From Fibrobacterota bacterium (GTDB lineage Bacteria > Fibrobacterota > Chitinivibrionia > Chitinivibrionales > Chitinispirillaceae), in NCBI GenBank assembly GCA_023436145.1, contig JAEZKP010000087.1:1-64000 (forward strand): a DNA stretch of 64,000 nucleotides, given 5' to 3'. This document shows, in pieces, positions 59,762-64,000 of this stretch. Positions within the stretch are counted from its first letter, which is position 1. Every line of letters starts with the position of its first letter. The notes below the pieces were generated by a model that worked only from the letters and a program-made list of their open reading frames with translations, was not told the origin of the DNA and did no database searches. Position numbers and translations under genes: made by a program.

Positions 59762-61579
59762 ATGAAAGCGATTATACTGGCGGCTGGTTACGGAAACAGA
59801 ATGCGTCCAATGACAGACACACACCACAAAACCATGCTGAAGGTTGCCGGCAAAACTATTATCAGCAGAATTATTGATGGACTTGTCGAGAATGGAATCA
59901 AAGATATCGTGATAGTCACCGGATACCGGGCAGATGAGCTTACCGCTTATCTGGATAACTGCTATCCTCAATTATCATTTCAATTTGTCCACAATTCGAA
60001 ATATCGCGAAACCAATAATATCTACTCCATGGCACTTGCCTTTGAACATATTACCATAGATAGTGATATTATTCTTATCGAATCTGACCTGCTCTATCAA
60101 CCGGGAGTAATAAAACGGCTTATATGTTCTCCTCATAAAAATACCGCTCTGGTTGACAAGTACCGGATAGGTATGGATGGGACTGTAGTTACTGTTGAAA
60201 ACTCGGTAATAACCAGCGTAATACCACCCCATCTGCAACCTGAATCGTTTGATTTCTCTGATAAGTATAAAACCCTCAACATTTACAAATTTTCCAGAGA
60301 ATTCTGTGAAACTTCATTTAAAAAGCTGCTGATCTATTATGCCAACGTGATAGATCGCAATTGCTACTATGAACTTATCCTGGGCATTTTAATTTACATG
60401 CAAAAAGAGACGATTCATGCGGAAATAGTTCAGGGAGAAAACTGGTCCGAAGTAGATGACCCTAATGACCTTCAGGTCGCCGAGTTCGATTTCAATGAGA
60501 ACAGAAAAGAAATTCTGCAATATGCGTTTGGCGGATATTGGAATTACCATTTCACTGATTTCTGCTTTATTCGCAACATGCACTTTCCAAACACTGCCAT
60601 CATCTCAGAAATGAAAAACGTACTTGCGGATCTCATGCACAATTACGGGTCTCGTCAAGCCATCTTAGACCGTAAAATGGCCTGGTTCCTATTATGTGAT
60701 GAAAGCAGAATAACCGCTCTGAACGGAGCTTCACAAATCTATCCGGTTCTCAAATCCAGGTTTGAAAATTCTGCCGCACTTATCCCCAATCCCAGCTTCG
60801 GCGAATACACCAGGATATTCAGTAAAATCAATACTTATGAAGATAATGGAGAGTTTGATATTTCTGAAATCGAAAATAAATCGATTAATGCAGAAATTGT
60901 TGTCTTTGTTAACCCCAACAACCCAACCGGTACACTTCTTGACACCGAGTGGATCTATTCGTTTGCTGCCAGGCACCCACAAAAAGAAATACTGGTTGAT
61001 GAATCATTCATTGAATTCTCTGAAATTCCCTCCATAATCACAATACTGGAAAAGAAACCACTCAGTAATATTATGGTCATTAAAAGTCTCAGTAAATCTC
61101 TGGGTGTACCTGGGATAAGGCTGGGCTATTTCTACTCCTGTAACCAGAGTATGAATACCTTTGTAAAACAGAATATCCCCATTTGGAACATGAACTCCAT
61201 CGCAGAACATTTTCTGGAACTGATTCTCAAACACAGAAACACCCTCAGCAGGTCTTTTGAGCTGACTATCCGCGACCGCTCCGATTTTGCAGCAGATCTG
61301 TCCACCATCCCTTATGTAGATAAAGTATACAAAAGTGGTGCCAATTTCTTATTAGTCAAATTAAAGGAGAATGCAGATTTTGCTGATCAGTTATGTGGGT
61401 ATTTGTTATCTGAGAAATCAATGTTTATTAAGGATATAAGTTCAAAGTTCGCCGATGGTGCCGGATATATCCGCCTTGCAGTGCGTCTGCAGGCTGAAAA
61501 TCGTCAACTGGTAAGTCATCTTTTTAACTTTATCCCCGATTTTGTGGAAAAAAACAGGGACAGGCTGGTCTTAAGCTGA
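59762..61579 (+). CDS. Nucleotidyltransferase fused to a PLP-dependent aminotransferase-fold domain
   Basis: A 605-residue bifunctional protein. Residues 1-245: a LicC/PntC-like nucleotidyltransferase, with ILAAGYGNRMRPMTDTHHKTMLKVAG (nucleotide site), ESDLLY (metal Asp109) and SEVDDPNDLQVAE. Residues 255-600: a fold-type I PLP domain with VNPNNPTG (383-390), LVDESF (Asp413) and the Schiff-base Lys445 in IKSLSKSLGVPGIRLGY, similar to HisC/CobD. A similar fusion is known in Treponema denticola PntC-AEPT, in which the cytidylyltransferase activates aminoethylphosphonate made by the transaminase. No pepM gene is seen in this window, so the head group could instead be phosphoethanolamine or phosphoserine. 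Its partners probably use the resulting CDP-linked product. Confidence 0.85.
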   Translation: MKAIILAAGYGNRMRPMTDTHHKTMLKVAGKTIISRIIDGLVENGIKDIVIVTGYRADELTAYLDNCYPQLSFQFVHNSKYRETNNIYSMALAFEHITIDSDIILIESDLLYQPGVIKRLICSPHKNTALVDKYRIGMDGTVVTVENSVITSVIPPHLQPESFDFSDKYKTLNIYKFSREFCETSFKKLLIYYANVIDRNCYYELILGILIYMQKETIHAEIVQGENWSEVDDPNDLQVAEFDFNENRKEILQYAFGGYWNYHFTDFCFIRNMHFPNTAIISEMKNVLADLMHNYGSRQAILDRKMAWFLLCDESRITALNGASQIYPVLKSRFENSAALIPNPSFGEYTRIFSKINTYEDNGEFDISEIENKSINAEIVVFVNPNNPTGTLLDTEWIYSFAARHPQKEILVDESFIEFSEIPSIITILEKKPLSNIMVIKSLSKSLGVPGIRLGYFYSCNQSMNTFVKQNIPIWNMNSIAEHFLELILKHRNTLSRSFELTIRDRSDFAADLSTIPYVDKVYKSGANFLLVKLKENADFADQLCGYLLSEKSMFIKDISSKFADGAGYIRLAVRLQAENRQLVSHLFNFIPDFVEKNRDRLVLS

Positions 61580-61624
61580 GATAATGCTGTCCGGCTCATT
61601 TTACTTGATTGGAAATAACATTCG

Positions 61625-62533
61625 ATGTTAAAGATTCTGATACTGATTTGCCTGGTAGCTGTAAAAGTGTCATTTGCAAAAGACACATTAAACACTATTT
61701 TAAAGAGTAATTTCAATTTCGGTCATCAGAGTGGATACATGTATTCCAGAATGGGTGACGCTTATTTTAAGGAAGGTGGGTTCTGGGATTTTCAGACCGG
61801 TTTAATGGCTTATTACACAAGAGAGATGCCTCTGGTGAAAAACCCCTACTGGGAAAAACGACTGATGTTAACCGTACCACTATATTTCACAGTATATCCC
61901 TGTAACGCAATCGCTCTGGAAATTGAACTTACAGACCTGTTTGTGGAGTTTCCTTATCAGAATAAGCATAATACAGGTGGAAAGACGCCGCGCTTCAAAA
62001 CCAAAATACGATTGTTGAAGGAAGGTTTCTACAAACCAGCTGTCGCTTTCACAGTGGGTGTCGCTTTTTCCAGTGCCAAACCATATACTATTTGGGATAA
62101 TAATCACAACTATGATGAGAGCAATGGTCTGGCCGGAGCTGGTACTGGAGAAGCGGATTACCTGCTGTTATTCAATATCTCGAAAAAAATAGGATCTTCA
62201 CTGATTATCCATTCCCGGTTAGGTCTCGCTCCACTTGGTAGTCCGGTGGAATATATGCGTGGCTCCGGACAGGCAGATGAAATTCCATATGGTATTTCTA
62301 TTTACAATAAGTTTAACCAATCATGGTCTGCACAGATGGAAGTCAGCGGAATGTACAATGCATTATCATCCACCATACTTGCCCATTATTCAGTATTCAG
62401 GATACAGATTCATCGTGAAACTAAAAGGAATACAATAACTCTGAATATAGAGAAAGGTTTAACCAGAGAAACCGATGAATTCGTTGCCGGTTTTTATCAG
62501 ACATTTCATTTTGGAAAAAGAAAAACCGGTTAA
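61625..62533 (+). CDS. Exported protein, probable outer-membrane beta-barrel
   Basis: A 302-residue protein with a signal peptide (MLKILILICLVAVKVSFAK). Amphipathic strands such as RLMLTVPLYFTVYPCNAIALEIELTDLFVEF, KKIGSSLIIHSRLGLAPLGS and SAQMEVSGMYNALSSTILAHYSVFRIQIH fit a beta-barrel, and the end QTFHFGK resembles an outer-membrane insertion signal (aromatic close to the C-terminus). No family is recognised. It follows the fusion gene after 45 bases, so it may be part of the same surface system. Confidence 0.6.
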   Translation: MLKILILICLVAVKVSFAKDTLNTILKSNFNFGHQSGYMYSRMGDAYFKEGGFWDFQTGLMAYYTREMPLVKNPYWEKRLMLTVPLYFTVYPCNAIALEIELTDLFVEFPYQNKHNTGGKTPRFKTKIRLLKEGFYKPAVAFTVGVAFSSAKPYTIWDNNHNYDESNGLAGAGTGEADYLLLFNISKKIGSSLIIHSRLGLAPLGSPVEYMRGSGQADEIPYGISIYNKFNQSWSAQMEVSGMYNALSSTILAHYSVFRIQIHRETKRNTITLNIEKGLTRETDEFVAGFYQTFHFGKRKTG

Positions 62534-62582
62534 TTTATTATTAAATCCAGAAGAATACAGAATCAAGTCAAAGGAGTTATAA

Positions 62583-63155
62583 ATGAAAGCAGCACTTTTA
62601 TGTGGGAGTCCCAGAAAAAACGGAAACACCGAGTTTTTGCTCAAAAGGTGTGCAGATCATTTTGAAAAAGCAGGTATTAAAACCCATTTATTTTCTCTTT
62701 CAGAACTTCAGGTTAATCCATGTAAAGCCTGCGGCGGCTGCAGAAAACTTGTAAACAGGTCCTGTGTAATTTCAGATGATGACTTTCATTTACTTTTTCA
62801 GACTATGTGTGAGGCACAGATCATCGTTTGTGGTTCTCCGGTTTTTTTTGGTTCTGCCACTCCTGAGCTTATGTCATTACTGGACAGAGCTGGATACGTA
62901 TCCCGATCCAACGGGCATCTCTTCTCCAGAAAAATCGGAGGCCCACTGGTAGTAGCCCGAAGAGCCGGACAAAACTTCACCTACGCCCAACTTCTTTACT
63001 GGTATATGATAAACGACATGATCGTTCCAGGCTCCAGTTACTGGAATATCAGTTTCGGAAGAGAAGCAGGTGAAGTGGCTAATGATCAGGAAGGGCTTGC
63101 TACAATCGACAGGTTCTCAGAGAATCTGATTTGGTTAGCAGAGAAACTCTTTTAG
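62583..63155 (+). CDS. Flavodoxin-fold NAD(P)H:FMN reductase / iron-sulfur flavoprotein-like
   Basis: A 190-residue flavoprotein of the NADPH-dependent FMN reductase family. The FMN phosphate loop is GSPRKNGNTEFLLKR (residues 8-22). A cysteine motif CKACGGCRKLVNRSC (Cys47, 50, 53, 60) is the compact 4Fe-4S-type pattern of iron-sulfur flavoproteins (Isf) known in methanogens and anaerobes. VCGSPVFFGSATPELMSLLDR is also typical. It probably transfers electrons in anaerobic redox metabolism. AAAGGAG precedes the ATG. Confidence 0.85.
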   Translation: MKAALLCGSPRKNGNTEFLLKRCADHFEKAGIKTHLFSLSELQVNPCKACGGCRKLVNRSCVISDDDFHLLFQTMCEAQIIVCGSPVFFGSATPELMSLLDRAGYVSRSNGHLFSRKIGGPLVVARRAGQNFTYAQLLYWYMINDMIVPGSSYWNISFGREAGEVANDQEGLATIDRFSENLIWLAEKLF

Positions 63156-63194
63156 CCCCAGACCACGCTTATTGTCAAATATAGGGGAATAAAA

Positions 63195-63743
63195 ATGAAA
63201 ATCCGATACAACGCACCGGTAATTCTGACATTCACATTAATAAGTACCGGCATACTTTTCATAAACAGTTCAATGAATGGAACACTTATCAGGAATTTTT
63301 TCGTAGCATATCCTCAAATGAGCTTTTCCAACCCGTTGACCTATCTGCGCCTGTTTTCCCACGCTCTAGGCCATCAGGATTGGAATCATCTTATTGGGAA
63401 TTTCGCTTTTATCCTGCTTATCGGGCCTATACTTGAGGAAAAATACGGTTCAAAAAAGCTTCTTTCCATGATGATAATCTCAGCAGCTGTAACCGGCTTA
63501 CTTAACACATTATTGTTTAACACCGGATTAATGGGTGCAAGCGGAATTGTGTTCATGTTTATTATTCTGGGGTCATTTACCAATTTTAAATCTGGAGATA
63601 TCCCTCTTACCTTTATTCTTATTATCTTGTTATTTCTAACCAAAGAGGTACTGGAAGCATTCCAGAAAGATAACATTTCCCAGTTTGCACATATAACAGG
63701 TGGAATCTGCGGAAGTATATTCGGGTTCAAATCCGGAAAGTGA
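63195..63743 (+). CDS. Rhomboid family intramembrane serine protease
   Basis: A 182-residue membrane protein with about six helices. Catalytic dyad: Ser116 in GASG (114-117) and His166 in QFAHITGGICG. The oxyanion segment HLIGNF (65-70) is in place. It lacks a large cytosolic domain, so it is a minimal rhomboid that cuts transmembrane proteins inside the membrane. AGGGG precedes the ATG. The next gene starts nine bases after the stop, so the two may be coupled. Confidence 0.9.
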   Translation: MKIRYNAPVILTFTLISTGILFINSSMNGTLIRNFFVAYPQMSFSNPLTYLRLFSHALGHQDWNHLIGNFAFILLIGPILEEKYGSKKLLSMMIISAAVTGLLNTLLFNTGLMGASGIVFMFIILGSFTNFKSGDIPLTFILIILLFLTKEVLEAFQKDNISQFAHITGGICGSIFGFKSGK

Positions 63744-63752
63744 GGAAAATTC

Positions 63753-64000
63753 ATGAAGAAATATGATTATTGCAGACGAGCGGTTGTTTCCGCTGTTTTT
63801 TCTCTCTGTATACTCTCAGGATTATCTGCCAAATCGCCTAATGATACCTGTGGTATAAAAATCATCGAAAATGCGTTAAAAACTGCTCAGATAAGTGCCA
63901 ACGAATCACCACAACTTAATGCATTCAGAAAATGGTTGATTGAATTTGAAAACCCCTGCAGCAGCATCGTTACAGGCCTGGAAGAGCGAATCAAATTTTT
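63753..64000 (+). CDS. Exported protein, 5' part (runs off the window)
   Basis: An open frame from ATG 63753 to the end of the window (82 codons visible). GAGGA lies seven bases before the ATG. The N-terminus is a signal peptide (RRAVVSAVFSLCILSGLSA), followed by a polar, cysteine-containing segment (NDTCGIKIIENALKT, FENPCSSIV). No family can be told from this part. The gene is nine bases after the rhomboid stop and probably cotranscribed with it. Confidence 0.65.
   Translation, partial: MKKYDYCRRAVVSAVFSLCILSGLSAKSPNDTCGIKIIENALKTAQISANESPQLNAFRKWLIEFENPCSSIVTGLEERIKF

Overview
The window reads as a chromosomal segment of an anaerobic, diderm, nitrogen-fixing bacterium. The best lineage clue is a protein of the TIGR02147 type (50751-51572), a paralogous family best known from Fibrobacter. 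Two large secreted proteins also end in short beta-rich tails that resemble type IX secretion sorting domains. Together with the clostridial-type nitrogenase operon this suggests a member of the Fibrobacterota (Chitinispirillum-like). That placement is inference from gene content; no rRNA or tRNA gene was seen. Gene density is high and I found no insertion sequence, phage, CRISPR array or integrase.

Layout. 1-292: end of an SMR-type drug transporter gene broken by an in-frame TGA. 342-5485 (minus): pdxY, an aspartate-family aminotransferase, serA, serC and rex, with two Rex-like operators upstream of rex; this links NADH sensing to serine and vitamin B6 metabolism. 5711-11845: a DUF2225 protein, a Ski2-like helicase, a glycosyltransferase and MalQ. 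12452-20971: a six-gene operon for a very divergent Opp/Dpp-like ABC transporter (790-residue lipoprotein, anchored binding protein, unknown exported protein, two permeases, one ATPase with two fused cassettes), with a strong internal terminator-like hairpin after the binding protein. 20972-21562: a PEP-CTERM protein. 21774-23172: a probable ZTP riboswitch and glyA. 23316-33317: TudS-like protein, EndoQ, SpoIID-like protein, def, yajC, an amidohydrolase, an SLC12-like transporter and a secreted metallopeptidase.

34953-48011 (minus) is a compact nitrogen-fixation locus: nifA, then nifH-nifI1-nifI2-nifD-nifK-nifE-nifN-nifB, a [2Fe-2S] ferredoxin, nifV and a GNAT acetyltransferase. NifD carries the long insertion and NifK the short N-terminus known from Clostridium pasteurianum. 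A sigma-54 promoter lies 46 bases upstream of nifH, and three related AT-rich elements lie further up.

48065-54620 holds a small outer-membrane protein with a translationally coupled leader ORF, an SRPBCC protein, a radical SAM protein, the TIGR02147 protein, an SGNH esterase and a GH13 enzyme. 54830-61579 is the least conventional region: a small membrane protein, a CDP-glycerol glycerophosphotransferase-like enzyme, a PbgA/LTA-synthase-like membrane phosphotransferase, a YidC paralogue, and a nucleotidyltransferase fused to a PLP-dependent aminotransferase-fold domain. Read together they suggest a CDP-activated head group that is made, polymerised or transferred, and attached at the cell surface. 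The window ends with an outer-membrane-like protein, a flavodoxin-fold reductase, a rhomboid protease and the 5' part of an exported protein gene.
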